From assembly GCA_903906315.1 (NCBI GenBank), contig CAIVJW010000253.1, positions 1 to 47,784 on the forward strand: DNA of 47,784 bases, in the 5' to 3' direction. Source of the DNA: an uncultured delta proteobacterium. GTDB lineage: Bacteria; Myxococcota_A; Polyangia; Polyangiales; Polyangiaceae. The notes beneath the pieces are model-generated. The model worked only from the letters and a program-made list of their open reading frames with translations. It was not told the origin of the DNA and searched no databases. Of this stretch, positions 8,931 through 16,830 are shown one piece after another; the first letter of the stretch is position 1; every line of letters starts with the position of its first letter. The translations under genes and the position numbers were made by a program.

Positions 8931-9782
8931 CTACGGCGCAGCCGGCCCGCGCAACGCGGCCAGGCGGGCGGCGATCTCGGCGAAGCCGGCGCCCGCCTCG
9001 CGCGACGCGACGAAGCGCGGCGGCACGGTGAGGCGCGCCAGGTGCGCCCGCACGTTGGCGACCCCGAACGTCGTGTCGAACGCGGCGAACGCGGCGGCGT
9101 CGTTGCCGCTGTCGCCCACGAATGCGTGGACGAGCCGCGCGCGCGCGGGGTCGTCGCCGAACAGGCGGCCGATCACGCGCAGCGCGCCGGACGCCTTGTC
9201 GTCGGCCTCGTGCGTGAGGTGCAGGTGGACGGCGGAGGCGAACGTCCGCACCCCGCGCGCGCGCGCCTCGGCGCGGATCGCGGCCACCTCGGCCGGCGGG
9301 ACGCGGCGGTGCTCGCCGATGTCGAGCGTCACGTCGGTGAAGCGCGCGTGGTTGTCGTCCGCGAGCGCGGTGGCGGGGAAGCGCGCGCAGAGCTCGTCTG
9401 CGAGGGCGGCGAGGGGCGCGCGGCGGGCGCGGGCGGCCTCGACCTCGACGGCCAGGTCGGCCGTGCCCGACGCGCCGATCGCCACGAGCCGCCGCGGCCC
9501 GGACGCCGACGGGTCGACCGCGAACGCGAACGCCCCGTTCTCGGCCACGACGGCGTCGAGGGGCCACTGGCGCGCGAGGACCTCGCCCCAGCCCGCGGGG
9601 CGCCCGGTGCAGGCGAGGAGGCGCAAGCCCGACTCGCGCAGGCGAAACAGCGCCGAGTACGCGGGCTCGCCGAGCACCCCGTGGTCGAGCACGGTGTCGT
9701 CGAGGTCGAACACCAGGCCCGCGAGGCGGCGCGCCTCGTCCGCGCCGAGCTCGGCGAGCGGCCGCAGCCTGCCGCGGATCAC
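8931..9782 (-). CDS. HAD-superfamily (type IIB) phosphatase
   Basis: A 283-residue soluble HAD hydrolase. Motif I is FDLDDTVLD, with nucleophile Asp26 and acid Asp28; motif II is Thr59 in ACTGRP; motif III is Lys196 in DDKASG; motif IV is GDSGND with Asp224 and Asp228. The large cap between motifs II and III is the type IIB (Cof/phosphosugar phosphatase) arrangement. The substrate cannot be told; mannosyl-3-phosphoglycerate or sucrose phosphate are family precedents only. The GTG start overlaps the TGA of the upstream methyltransferase as GTGA with no Shine-Dalgarno of its own, so translation is probably coupled to that gene. Confidence 0.9.
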   Translation of the reverse strand: MIRGRLRPLAELGADEARRLAGLVFDLDDTVLDHGVLGEPAYSALFRLRESGLRLLACTGRPAGWGEVLARQWPLDAVVAENGAFAFAVDPSASGPRRLVAIGASGTADLAVEVEAARARRAPLAALADELCARFPATALADDNHARFTDVTLDIGEHRRVPPAEVAAIRAEARARGVRTFASAVHLHLTHEADDKASGALRVIGRLFGDDPARARLVHAFVGDSGNDAAAFAAFDTTFGVANVRAHLARLTVPPRFVASREAGAGFAEIAARLAALRGPAAP

Positions 9783-10981
9783 AGGAGATCGACCCGCACG
9801 ACGACGCTCTTGAGGTAGAGCCCGCCGGGGAATGCGGCCGGCACGGGGTGGTCCGCGCCCTGGAAGTGCCGGTCGAACACGGTCGCGCGCAGGCGCGAGT
9901 CGCGGGCGCCGAGCGCGACGGCGCGCGTGAGGTCGTCGAGGCTCACGGCGCTCGAGCACGAGCTCATCACGAAGATGCCGCCCGGCTTGACCGCGCGGCA
10001 GCCCGCCGCGGCGAACCGCTTGTACGCGCCGAGCGCGCCATCCTTGGCCGCGCGCGACGGCGCGAGCTTGGGCGGGTCGCAGAGCACGAGGTCGTAGCCG
10101 CCCTCGTTCGACGCGCGCTCGAGCACTTTGCGCGCGTCCGCCCGCTCGAAGTGCACGCGGTTTCCGAGGCCGTTCAGGCGCGCGCACGAAGCGCCGATCT
10201 CGATCGCGATCGCGCTCTCGTCGACGGCGAGGACCTCGGTCGCGCCGCCCCGCGCCGCGGCCATCGCGAACGATCCGATGAAGCTGAACGTGTCGAGCAC
10301 GCGCCGCCCGTGCGACAGCTGCTCGACGCGCGCACGAAGCGGCCGCTGATCGAGGTAGAAGCCCGTCTTCTGGCCGATCGCGATCGGCACCTCGTAGCGC
10401 AGCCCGCGCTCGGAGAAGCGCAGCACCTCGACGCTCGCGTCGCCCCGCACGATGCCCGACCCCGGCTCGAAGCCCTCGCGGCGCGCCTGCTCGGCGGGCG
10501 TGCGGTCGACGATCGCGCGCGGCTTGAGCAGGCTGCCGATCGCGTCGAAGATCACCCCCTCGCGTCGCTTGACGCCCACGGTGTTGAGCTGCACCGCGAC
10601 CACGTCGCCGAAGACGTCGACGACGAGCCCGGGCAGGTCGTCGCCCTCGGCGTGCACCAGGCGGTAGGCGTCCGTCTCGTGGCCGGGCGCGCGGCTCGGC
10701 AGGCCGAGCTCGCGCCGGTGAACGAGCGCCCGCTCGATGCGCCGCCGGAAGAGGGCGCCGTCGATCGGGGTCGTGTCGTCGCGCGTGTACATTCGCACGG
10801 GGATCGCGGAGGTCGGCGTGTAGAGCCCGCGCCCGAGCACCGTGCCGCGCGGGTCGAGGACGGTGACCTCGTCGCCGGCGATCGCGCCGCCCTCGATCCG
10901 CTCGATGGCCTGGGCGAAGACCCACGGGTGGCCGGACCAAACGGGACGTACGTGGCCGGGCTTGAGGGTGACCTGCGGCAT
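9779..10981 (-). CDS. rlmI: 23S rRNA (cytosine-C5) methyltransferase, RlmI-like
   Basis: A 400-residue SAM-dependent methyltransferase with an N-terminal PUA-type RNA-binding region (about 2-75), a central domain with KTGFYLDQR (205-213), and a Rossmann methyltransferase domain with LDTFSFIGSFA (229-239), CDPPK (301-305) and SSCSS (340-344). Cys342 fits the catalytic cysteine of m5C enzymes. Length and order match E. coli RlmI, which methylates C1962 of 23S rRNA. The ATG at 10981 was preferred over longer upstream starts because PUA homology begins there and the added residues would be Arg-rich antisense-like sequence. It is the first gene of a minus-strand group and its stop is fused to the HAD start. 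Confidence 0.88.
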   Translation of the reverse strand: MPQVTLKPGHVRPVWSGHPWVFAQAIERIEGGAIAGDEVTVLDPRGTVLGRGLYTPTSAIPVRMYTRDDTTPIDGALFRRRIERALVHRRELGLPSRAPGHETDAYRLVHAEGDDLPGLVVDVFGDVVAVQLNTVGVKRREGVIFDAIGSLLKPRAIVDRTPAEQARREGFEPGSGIVRGDASVEVLRFSERGLRYEVPIAIGQKTGFYLDQRPLRARVEQLSHGRRVLDTFSFIGSFAMAAARGGATEVLAVDESAIAIEIGASCARLNGLGNRVHFERADARKVLERASNEGGYDLVLCDPPKLAPSRAAKDGALGAYKRFAAAGCRAVKPGGIFVMSSCSSAVSLDDLTRAVALGARDSRLRATVFDRHFQGADHPVPAAFPGGLYLKSVVVRVDLL

Positions 10982-11262
10982 AGCGCCCCGGGTGGTAGTT
11001 CTCCCGCGCCGGCGAAGCCAGCGCCGCGACGGGAGAGCGCCCCGCACCGCGAGGATCGCGGCCGCTCCCCACCCCGGCACGCGACGCCGACGCCGCACGA
11101 CGATTGCGCGAGGCCGATCGACGGGGGAAGCTGTGAACCATCGATCACAGCCGGTCGTGGCGACCGATGCACGTCGAGCCTCCGAACGGCCGCGATCCGG
11201 CGAGTGTGACCGATGGCATCCGGGTTGCTAACCTTGGGCGGCGGCGAACGAGGAGCCTTCCC
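10982..11262. promoter_or_regulatory. divergent promoter region with inverted repeat
   Basis: This 281-bp spacer separates rlmI (minus) from an outer-membrane protein gene (plus), so it should carry both promoters. The clearest element is the inverted repeat CTGTGA-N8-TCACAG at 11131-11150. A Shine-Dalgarno AGGAG for the plus-strand gene lies at 11251-11255. No convincing -35/-10 pair could be assigned by eye. Confidence 0.35.
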
Positions 11263-12252
11263 ATGCGACGTTGCTTGACCCTGGGCCTATTCGCGACGGT
11301 GCTGACCGCCCCGCTGTCGGCGCTCGCGCAACAGAACCCCAATTGCCCGCCCGGCGCGTGGTTCTGTGAGGAGACGCCGGTGGAGCGCGCCCCCGCGGCC
11401 GCCCCCGAGCGCCCCAAGACGCCGCCCGCCGAGGCCGACGACGAGCCGGGCGAGCCGCGCGCCGCCGAGCCGCGCAGCCCGGCCACCTCCCCGCCGCGCC
11501 GGCCTCCGATGTCCGCCCCCGGCACCGGGCCGGCGCGCCCGCCGCCCGTGGTCATCTACCAACCCGTGCCCAGCGCACCCCCGGCGCACGTCGTGATCGT
11601 CTCGCCGGGGCTCGTCCGGCCCGTGCCGCCCCCTCCCCCGCCGCCCCCCCCGCCGCGGTCGATCGCGCGGTCCGAGTGGGGCATCAACATGCGCGTCGAG
11701 GGGATCGCGCTCGGCCGCGCGAGCTCGAGCAGCGCCGGCATGGGCGGCCTCGGCCTCAGCTTGCGCTACCGCCCCGTGCCGGCGTTCGCGCTCGATCTCG
11801 GCGCCGACCTCGTCGGCGGCATCGACTACAACGGCTACCGCCGCCTCGAGACGCCGATCTCGCTGAGCGGCCTCGTCTACGTCAACCCGCGCAGCAAGGT
11901 GCAGTTCTACCTGACCGGCGGCGTGGACTGGTCGCACGCGCGCGTCACCTCCGACGGGGCCGCGCCCATGATGACCTACGGGGCGCGCGCCGACTCGACG
12001 GGGTACTCCAAGGACACCGTCGGCGACGGCTTCAAGGCCGACTACCACTACCTCGGCGGCCACGGCGGGCTCGGGCTCGAGTTCCGCCTCTCGCGCCACG
12101 TGGCGCTGAACCTGGACGGCCTCGGCTTCATGCGATCGCGCGTGGATCGGCAGGCCTCGAGCTCGCCCGAGTTCACCGACCCGGCGACGGGCAAGACCAC
12201 GAACACCTCGGGCGGCGGCCTCTTCCGCTTCGGCCTCACGATCTGGTGGTAG
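11263..12252 (+). CDS. outer-membrane beta-barrel protein, proline-rich N-terminal region
   Basis: A 329-residue exported protein. A signal peptide (residues 1-22, ending in ALA) is followed by a low-complexity Pro/Ala/Glu region that includes a run of ten prolines. The C-terminal half has alternating hydrophobic and polar strands of an eight- to ten-stranded outer-membrane barrel and ends in aromatic residues (LTIWW), as expected for Bam-dependent insertion. The ATG at 11263 has AGGAG seven bases upstream. Function is unknown. The Pro-rich stretch may span the periplasm or peptidoglycan. The next gene may overlap its end. Confidence 0.82.
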   Translation: MRRCLTLGLFATVLTAPLSALAQQNPNCPPGAWFCEETPVERAPAAAPERPKTPPAEADDEPGEPRAAEPRSPATSPPRRPPMSAPGTGPARPPPVVIYQPVPSAPPAHVVIVSPGLVRPVPPPPPPPPPPRSIARSEWGINMRVEGIALGRASSSSAGMGGLGLSLRYRPVPAFALDLGADLVGGIDYNGYRRLETPISLSGLVYVNPRSKVQFYLTGGVDWSHARVTSDGAAPMMTYGARADSTGYSKDTVGDGFKADYHYLGGHGGLGLEFRLSRHVALNLDGLGFMRSRVDRQASSSPEFTDPATGKTTNTSGGGLFRFGLTIWW

Positions 12253-12311
12253 GCGAGGTCGACGCCGCGGGCAGAGCCCCGCTCCCCGCTGGCGTCGAGC
12301 CGCCCCGCTCC

Positions 12312-13931
12312 GTGGGCCACCGGCTCGCCCGGGCGGCGGCGCCGGTCGCGATCGCCGCGATCGGCGGCGTCACGTTCGCGCTCGGCACGCCCCCGACCGA
12401 CCTCTACCCGTGCCTCGTCCTCGGGCTCGCGGGCCTCGGCGCGTCGCTCGAGACCGCGCCGAACGCGGCGCGCGGCTTCGTTCGCGGCGCGGCCTGGGGC
12501 ACCGCGGTCGGCCTCGTCGCCATCCGGTTCGTGCCGACCGTCGTCGCCCGGTTCACGCACCTCGGGGCGGTCGGTGGCCTCGCTGCGCACGTGCTGCTGA
12601 CGGCGGCGCAGGGGATCCCCTGGGGCCTCGGCGCGGCCCTCGCCGTCACGCTCCGCCGCCGCGCGCACGCGCCGATCGAGGTCGCGCTCCCGACCGCGGT
12701 GCTGGTCGCGCTGCTGCTGCCGACGGTCTTCCCGTGGTCCCCGGCCGGCCTCGCGACCCCGTGGCCGGCCTTCGTGCAGCTCGCCGACCTCGTCGGGGAG
12801 CGCGGCGTATCGGCGATCTTCGCGGTGGTTGGCGCGGTCGTCGCGCGCGCGCTGGTCGCCCTCGCGCGCCCGGCCGACGCGCGCGTCCGCCTGCGGGCGG
12901 CCTCCGTGCCGCTCGGCGCGGCGGCCGCGATCCTCGCCGCCCTCGGGCTATGCGGGGCGGTCCGGATGCGCGCCGTCGAGCGGGACCGCGCGGCCCTGCC
13001 CACGGCGACGATCGGGCTGGTCGACGTCGCGGTCCCACCGCTCGAGCGCTGGGACCCGCGAAACCACGCCCCGATCCTCCGCGCCCTCCGCGCCGAGACC
13101 GCGCGCGCCGAGGCGCAGGGAGCCGAGCTGACGATCTGGCCCGAGGCCGCGTACCCGTACCCGATCGGCCGGGACACTCGGCACGTGCCGCCGAGAGGGC
13201 ACCGCGCCCCGATCGGCGAGGGCGTGCGCGGGCCGCTGCTGATGGGGTTCATCACGGAGACGCCGCCCGTGGTCGTCGCGCCGGGCGTCGTCGAGCGCAC
13301 GAGCTGGAACTCGGCCGCGATCGTGGCGCAGGACGGATCCCTGTCGCTGCCCTACGACAAGATCGAGCTGCTCTGGTTCGGCGAGACCGTGCCCGGGGGA
13401 CAGACGTTCCCGTGGCTACGCCGCACGTTTCAGCGCAGCGGCGGGCTCGTGCCGGGCACCGGGCCGCGCGCGCTCGACCTCCCGCGCGACGGGGGCCCCG
13501 CGCTGCGCATGGCGGTGCTCAACTGCTACGAGGACACGCTGACGAGCGTCAGCCGAGGCCACGCGCGCGCGATCGGGCCGAACCTCCTCGTCAACGTCAC
13601 CAACGACGCCTGGTTCGATGGCACGGCCGAGCCCGAGCTGCACGCGCGGCTCGCCGCGTTGCGCGCGGTCGAGCACCGCCTCGATCTCGTGCGCGCGGTA
13701 AACCGCGGGGTGGCGTCGTGGGTGAGCGCCAGCGGGCGCGTGATCGCCCGCTACGACGCGCCCACTCCCGGCGTGCTCATGGCCACCCCGGCGGTGCGCG
13801 AGCCGGCGTCCCCGACGCCGTACGCGCGCTTCGGCGACGTCCCCACCGCCCTGCTGCTCGCGCTCGCTTGCGCGGAGAGCCTGCGCCGGGGGCGTCGCCG
13901 CGAGGCGACTACAGGTCCTTCATCGCCTTGA
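12312..13931 (+). CDS. lnt: apolipoprotein N-acyltransferase
   Basis: Lnt transfers an acyl chain to the N-terminal cysteine of lipoproteins at the periplasmic face of the inner membrane. The protein has a membrane domain with several helices in the first 215 residues, then a nitrilase-like domain. The catalytic triad is visible, numbered from the GTG at 12312: Glu278 in WPEAAY, Lys350 in YDKIELLWFGE and Cys405 in LNCYED. Length is about 539 residues, close to E. coli Lnt (512). The start is uncertain; another GTG at 12246 would overlap the upstream gene, and neither has a clear Shine-Dalgarno. Its 3' end overlaps the convergent HU gene by 23 bp. Several lipoprotein genes in this window encode likely substrates. 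Confidence 0.88.
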   Translation: MGHRLARAAAPVAIAAIGGVTFALGTPPTDLYPCLVLGLAGLGASLETAPNAARGFVRGAAWGTAVGLVAIRFVPTVVARFTHLGAVGGLAAHVLLTAAQGIPWGLGAALAVTLRRRAHAPIEVALPTAVLVALLLPTVFPWSPAGLATPWPAFVQLADLVGERGVSAIFAVVGAVVARALVALARPADARVRLRAASVPLGAAAAILAALGLCGAVRMRAVERDRAALPTATIGLVDVAVPPLERWDPRNHAPILRALRAETARAEAQGAELTIWPEAAYPYPIGRDTRHVPPRGHRAPIGEGVRGPLLMGFITETPPVVVAPGVVERTSWNSAAIVAQDGSLSLPYDKIELLWFGETVPGGQTFPWLRRTFQRSGGLVPGTGPRALDLPRDGGPALRMAVLNCYEDTLTSVSRGHARAIGPNLLVNVTNDAWFDGTAEPELHARLAALRAVEHRLDLVRAVNRGVASWVSASGRVIARYDAPTPGVLMATPAVREPASPTPYARFGDVPTALLLALACAESLRRGRRREATTGPSSP

Positions 13932-14217
13932 TCGGGAGCGCCTTCACGGAGCGCGACGCGGGCTTGCCCTTGATCGTCGTCGGCTCCTTCGTGAACGGGT
14001 TCACGCCCGGCCGGTCCTCGGTGGCCGGCTTGACCTTCGCCTTGAGCTTCACGAGCCCGGGCACCGTCACCTCGCCCGGACCGTCGGGACCGAGCTGCGT
14101 CTTCACGAGATCGGCGATCGCGTCGAGGACGCCAAGGACCGCCTTCTTGTCGAGCCCCGCGCCCTCGGCGACGCTCGCGATGAACTGCGTCTTGGTCAGC
14201 TTGCTCGCACCAGCCAT
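13909..14217 (-). CDS. HU/IHF-family DNA-binding protein
   Basis: A 102-residue protein of the bacterial histone-like HU/IHF family, which bends and compacts DNA as a dimer. The N-terminal helices (LTKTQFIASVAEGAGLDKKA) and the beta-arm signature (RPGVNPFTKEP, in place of the usual GRNPQTGE) are in the expected positions, with a basic C-terminus. The ATG at 14217 has a strong AGGAGG at 14223-14228. It is transcribed convergently with lnt, whose last codons it overlaps. It lacks the long Lys-rich tails of some myxobacterial HU proteins. Confidence 0.9.
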   Translation of the reverse strand: MAGASKLTKTQFIASVAEGAGLDKKAVLGVLDAIADLVKTQLGPDGPGEVTVPGLVKLKAKVKPATEDRPGVNPFTKEPTTIKGKPASRSVKALPIKAMKDL

Positions 14218-14461
14218 CGAGTCCTCCTGCCGCGAATCGCGGCGGACGCCCCCGGAGGGGCCAAAGCCTCGCCCACTAGCGCCGCAAAGCCGGCCAGGGG
14301 CGTCGTTTCGTCCGGCCGCTCTTAACAAGCACCCCGGTGCCTCGCAAGGCCAAACCCGGTAAAAAGCCAGCGCGCACCGGGTGGATCGGCCGAAAGACCG
14401 CCGTTCGACAGCCGATTTCGTTCGCGGACGAATCCCGGGGCGCGCCCCCGGGCGAGGCCGG

Positions 14462-15046
14462 TCAGCCCCCCGGGACGGGCCGCCGCGCGGAGGCGACCGC
14501 CTCGAGCTTCCGGGTGAGGGCCGTCATCTCCTCCTCCTGCGCGTCGCTCTGGTGGTCGTAGCCGACGAGGTGGAGCAGCCCGTGGGCCAGGAGCATCGTC
14601 AGCTCGTCGAGGAGCGGGCGGCGCCGCTTGGCCGCCTGCCTGCGCGCCGTCTCGACCGACACGATCACGTCGCCGAGCAGCCCGCCCTCGGGCCGCACGG
14701 CCTCGCCTTCACCGAGCGGAAACGCGAGCACGTCCGTGGGCTTGTCCTTGTGCCTCCAGGTGCGGTTCAGCCCGTGAATCGTGGCGTCGTCGACGAGCGA
14801 GACCGACAGCTCGGTGCCCCCGAGCTCGAGGTGCGTGAGCATCTTCTCCGCGCGCCGCCGGACCACGGCCGACGACGCATCGGAGAACGGCCCGCCCTGC
14901 GTCGAGACCCGCACGACGACGGGCGCCGCCGCTGCGCGCTTCTTCGCCGACGCCTTCGCCGGCGCGCGCGTCTTCGCCGTCGCCTTCGCCGGCGCTCGCT
15001 TCGTCGCCGACGCCTTCACGGGAGCGCGCCGCTTGGCGGCGTTCAC
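14462..15046 (-). CDS. ybeY: endoribonuclease YbeY with a histone-H1-like N-terminal tail
   Basis: YbeY is a zinc-dependent ribonuclease in 16S rRNA 3'-end maturation and ribosome quality control. The metal motif [11 protein letters not shown] gives ligands His155, His159 and His165, and the upstream motifs [15 protein letters not shown] and GDVIVS fit the family. The 194-residue protein is longer than usual (about 150) because of a 42-residue basic extension made of three ten-residue Ala/Pro/Lys units: [20 protein letters not shown] and [10 protein letters not shown]. The GTG at 15046 forms GTGA with the stop of the upstream aldolase gene, indicating translational coupling. If a shorter start were used the tail would be lost, but no other start lies between the overlap and the conserved core. 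Confidence 0.9.
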   Translation of the reverse strand: MNAAKRRAPVKASATKRAPAKATAKTRAPAKASAKKRAAAAPVVVRVSTQGGPFSDASSAVVRRRAEKMLTHLELGGTELSVSLVDDATIHGLNRTWRHKDKPTDVLAFPLGEGEAVRPEGGLLGDVIVSVETARRQAAKRRRPLLDELTMLLAHGLLHLVGYDHQSDAQEEEMTALTRKLEAVASARRPVPGG

Positions 15047-15687
15047 TGCGGGATCTTCTTCGCGTCCGCGAGGAACTGCTGCAAGCCGAGGTCGGTCAGC
15101 GGGTGCTTGAGCAGCTGCTTGATGACCTTGAGCGGGATCGTCGCGGCGTGCGATCCGATGAGCGCGGCCTGCACGAAGTGCACAGGGTGGCGCACGCTCG
15201 CCGTGAGGACCTGCGTCTCGAAGTCGTAGTTGTCGTAGATGCGGACGATCTGCTCGATGAGGTCCATGCCCTCGCCGGAGATGTCGTCGATGCGCCCGAC
15301 GAACGGCGAGACGTACGTGGCGCCCGCCTTGGCCGCGAGCAACGCCTGCGACGCGGAGAAGCAGAGCGTGACGTTGGTCGCGATGCCCTCCGCCGTGAGC
15401 ACGCGCACGGCCTTCAGGCCGTCCTCGATGAGCGGCACCTTCACGACGACGTTCTTGTGGATCCTCGCGAGCTCGCGGCCCTCGCGCAGGATGCCTTCCA
15501 CGTCGGTCGCGACGACCTCGGCCGAGATCGGCCCGTCGACGATCTCGCAGATCTCGGCGATCGCGACGCGCGTGGGCTTGCCGCCCTTGGCGAGCAGCGA
15601 CGGGTTGGTCGTCACGCCGTCGATGACGCCCATCGACTGAGCTTCCTTGATCTCTGCGACGTCTCCCGAATCGATGAAGATCTTCAT
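15043..15687 (-). CDS. small transaldolase / fructose-6-phosphate aldolase (TalC type)
   Basis: A 214-residue class I aldolase of the short transaldolase family. It opens [16 protein letters not shown], carries GVTTNPSLL (24-32), and has the Schiff-base lysine in [11 protein letters not shown] (Lys83). The length matches the decameric Fsa/TalC enzymes, which either cleave fructose 6-phosphate or transfer dihydroxyacetone units in the pentose phosphate pathway; sequence alone does not separate these. The ATG at 15687 has GGAGG about five bases upstream. It overlaps ybeY by four bases, an unrelated function, so the pairing looks like operon economy. Confidence 0.92.
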   Translation of the reverse strand: MKIFIDSGDVAEIKEAQSMGVIDGVTTNPSLLAKGGKPTRVAIAEICEIVDGPISAEVVATDVEGILREGRELARIHKNVVVKVPLIEDGLKAVRVLTAEGIATNVTLCFSASQALLAAKAGATYVSPFVGRIDDISGEGMDLIEQIVRIYDNYDFETQVLTASVRHPVHFVQAALIGSHAATIPLKVIKQLLKHPLTDLGLQQFLADAKKIPQ

Positions 15688-15801
15688 GAGGGCCTCCGGA
15701 TGCGGCAGAGCCTCTAGCGCCCCCGCTCGGCGGCGTCGACCGCGAGCGTGCGCGCGGCGGGACGAGGCCGCTGGACCGCGCGCGCGAGGGCGCGGACGGG
15801 A

Positions 15802-16428
15802 TCAGATCGTCACGGTCGGGTTCAGCGTGTAGAGGCCGGTGATGCGCGCCTCGGCGAGCACGTGCCCCTTCATGGCCTCGATCGCGTCGGCCGCCGTGAA
15901 GCGCCCCTCGACGGGCAGGCGCGCGACGTCGATCGCGTGCACCGAGAAGGCGTAGTGGTGGACGATCTCGTCGTTCCACGGCGGGCACGGGCCGTCGTAG
16001 CCGTGGTAGTCGCCGCCCATCTCCGGGTCGCCCGAAAACCAGGTGGTGTAGTCGTTGATGCCCTGGCGCGCGCCGTGCGGGGTGGTCGCCGGCTTGCCGC
16101 GCGGCGTGATGCCGCCCGACAGCTCGCCCGCGCCGATCTCGCGCATCTCGGCCGGCAAATCGACGATCACCCAGTGCGAGAACTCGACGCGCGGCAGCGA
16201 CGCCGGCACCGTCCGCCCCTCCTGGTTGACGTCGTCGCCGCGGCTCGGCACGTCGGGGTCGAGGCAGAGCACGACGAACGAGCGCGTGCCCGCCGGCGCG
16301 TCGTCCCAGCGCAGGTGAGGGTTCTGGTTGGTCGAGAGCCGCACGTGGCTCGACGGGTCGGGGACGCAGAACGCGAAGGCGCCGGGGATCGGCGCGCCGT
16401 CGACGAAGCTGTCGCTCTGGAGCCTCAT
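15802..16428 (-). CDS. YbhB/YbcL-family PEBP (Raf-kinase-inhibitor-like) protein
   Basis: A 208-residue phosphatidylethanolamine-binding-protein-like fold. The conserved CLDPDVPS ligand-site loop, the FSHWVIVDLP strand, the GYDGPCPPW motif and the HHYAFSVHAID strand all appear in family order. No signal peptide is seen, so it is cytoplasmic. Bacterial members have no settled role; ligand binding is inferred from the fold. The ATG at 16428 has GGAGG about eight bases upstream and is better than a GTG 15 bases further up. It lies 114 bp upstream of the aldolase gene on the same strand and probably has its own promoter. Confidence 0.9.
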   Translation of the reverse strand: MRLQSDSFVDGAPIPGAFAFCVPDPSSHVRLSTNQNPHLRWDDAPAGTRSFVVLCLDPDVPSRGDDVNQEGRTVPASLPRVEFSHWVIVDLPAEMREIGAGELSGGITPRGKPATTPHGARQGINDYTTWFSGDPEMGGDYHGYDGPCPPWNDEIVHHYAFSVHAIDVARLPVEGRFTAADAIEAMKGHVLAEARITGLYTLNPTVTI

Positions 16429-16454
16429 GATCGTTCCCTCCACTCCACACGCCG

Positions 16455-16474
16455 GGCGCGCGCACCTGCGCGCC
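16455..16474 (-). terminator. GC-rich hairpin after the small lipoprotein gene
   Basis: GGCGCGC (16455-16461) pairs perfectly with GCGCGCC (16468-16474) around a six-base loop, 42 bp beyond the stop of the minus-strand small lipoprotein. No T-run follows, so termination is only inferred; it could also be a leader structure for the PEBP gene. Confidence 0.25.
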
Positions 16475-16515
16475 GGTCGGTATCGGGCGCGCAGTCTAGC
16501 GCAACGGTCGCGGGC

Positions 16516-16701
16516 CTACGGCGTCTGGCAGCAGAGCGTGTGGGGGCCCGCGCCGCCGGCTCCCGTGGTGGTGGCGTCGGCGCCGCCCGAACCCGAGGCC
16601 GTCCAGGTGACCGCCGACCCGCCGGGCGTCGCGGTGCCGATCGCATCGAGCGTGCAGCCCGCGAGGAGCCACGGGCCGACGAGGCCCATCCAGCCAGCCA
16701 T
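16516..16701 (-). CDS. small lipoprotein with Gly/Thr-rich tail
   Basis: A 61-residue open frame. It begins MAGWMGLVGPWLLAGC, a short signal peptide with lipobox LAGC, followed by a Thr/Ser/Gly-rich segment and a final HTLCCQTP with two cysteines. This lipobox plus low-complexity linker resembles the N-termini of the larger lipoproteins in this window, so it may be a tiny lipoprotein or a truncated relic of a bigger one. There is no clear Shine-Dalgarno before the ATG. Function is unknown. Confidence 0.45.
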   Translation of the reverse strand: MAGWMGLVGPWLLAGCTLDAIGTATPGGSAVTWTASGSGGADATTTGAGGAGPHTLCCQTP

Positions 16702-16830
16702 GCGCACGCGGGACAAATGGCACGGAGGCCGGCAGCAACCCCTGCGCGGCCGACGCGCAGCTCGCATGCCTGGCCTGATCGCGTGGGGATCGTTCGCCGC
16801 GAGCGCTGGACCCGCGGTCGGATCGGCCCT

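Noticed and set aside
5415-9818. Plus-strand open frame of more than 1,400 codons opposite the RND pump
   Set aside because: His/Arg/Glu-rich antisense shadow; all RND motifs are on the minus strand.
11131-11150. CRP-type box
   Set aside because: The half-sites TGTGA and TCACA are eight bases apart instead of six, so it is reported only as an unassigned dyad.
14354-14382. ACCCGGT-N15-ACCGGGT dyad as ybeY terminator
   Set aside because: The loop is long, no T-run follows on the minus strand and it lies 80 bp past the stop; too weak to annotate.
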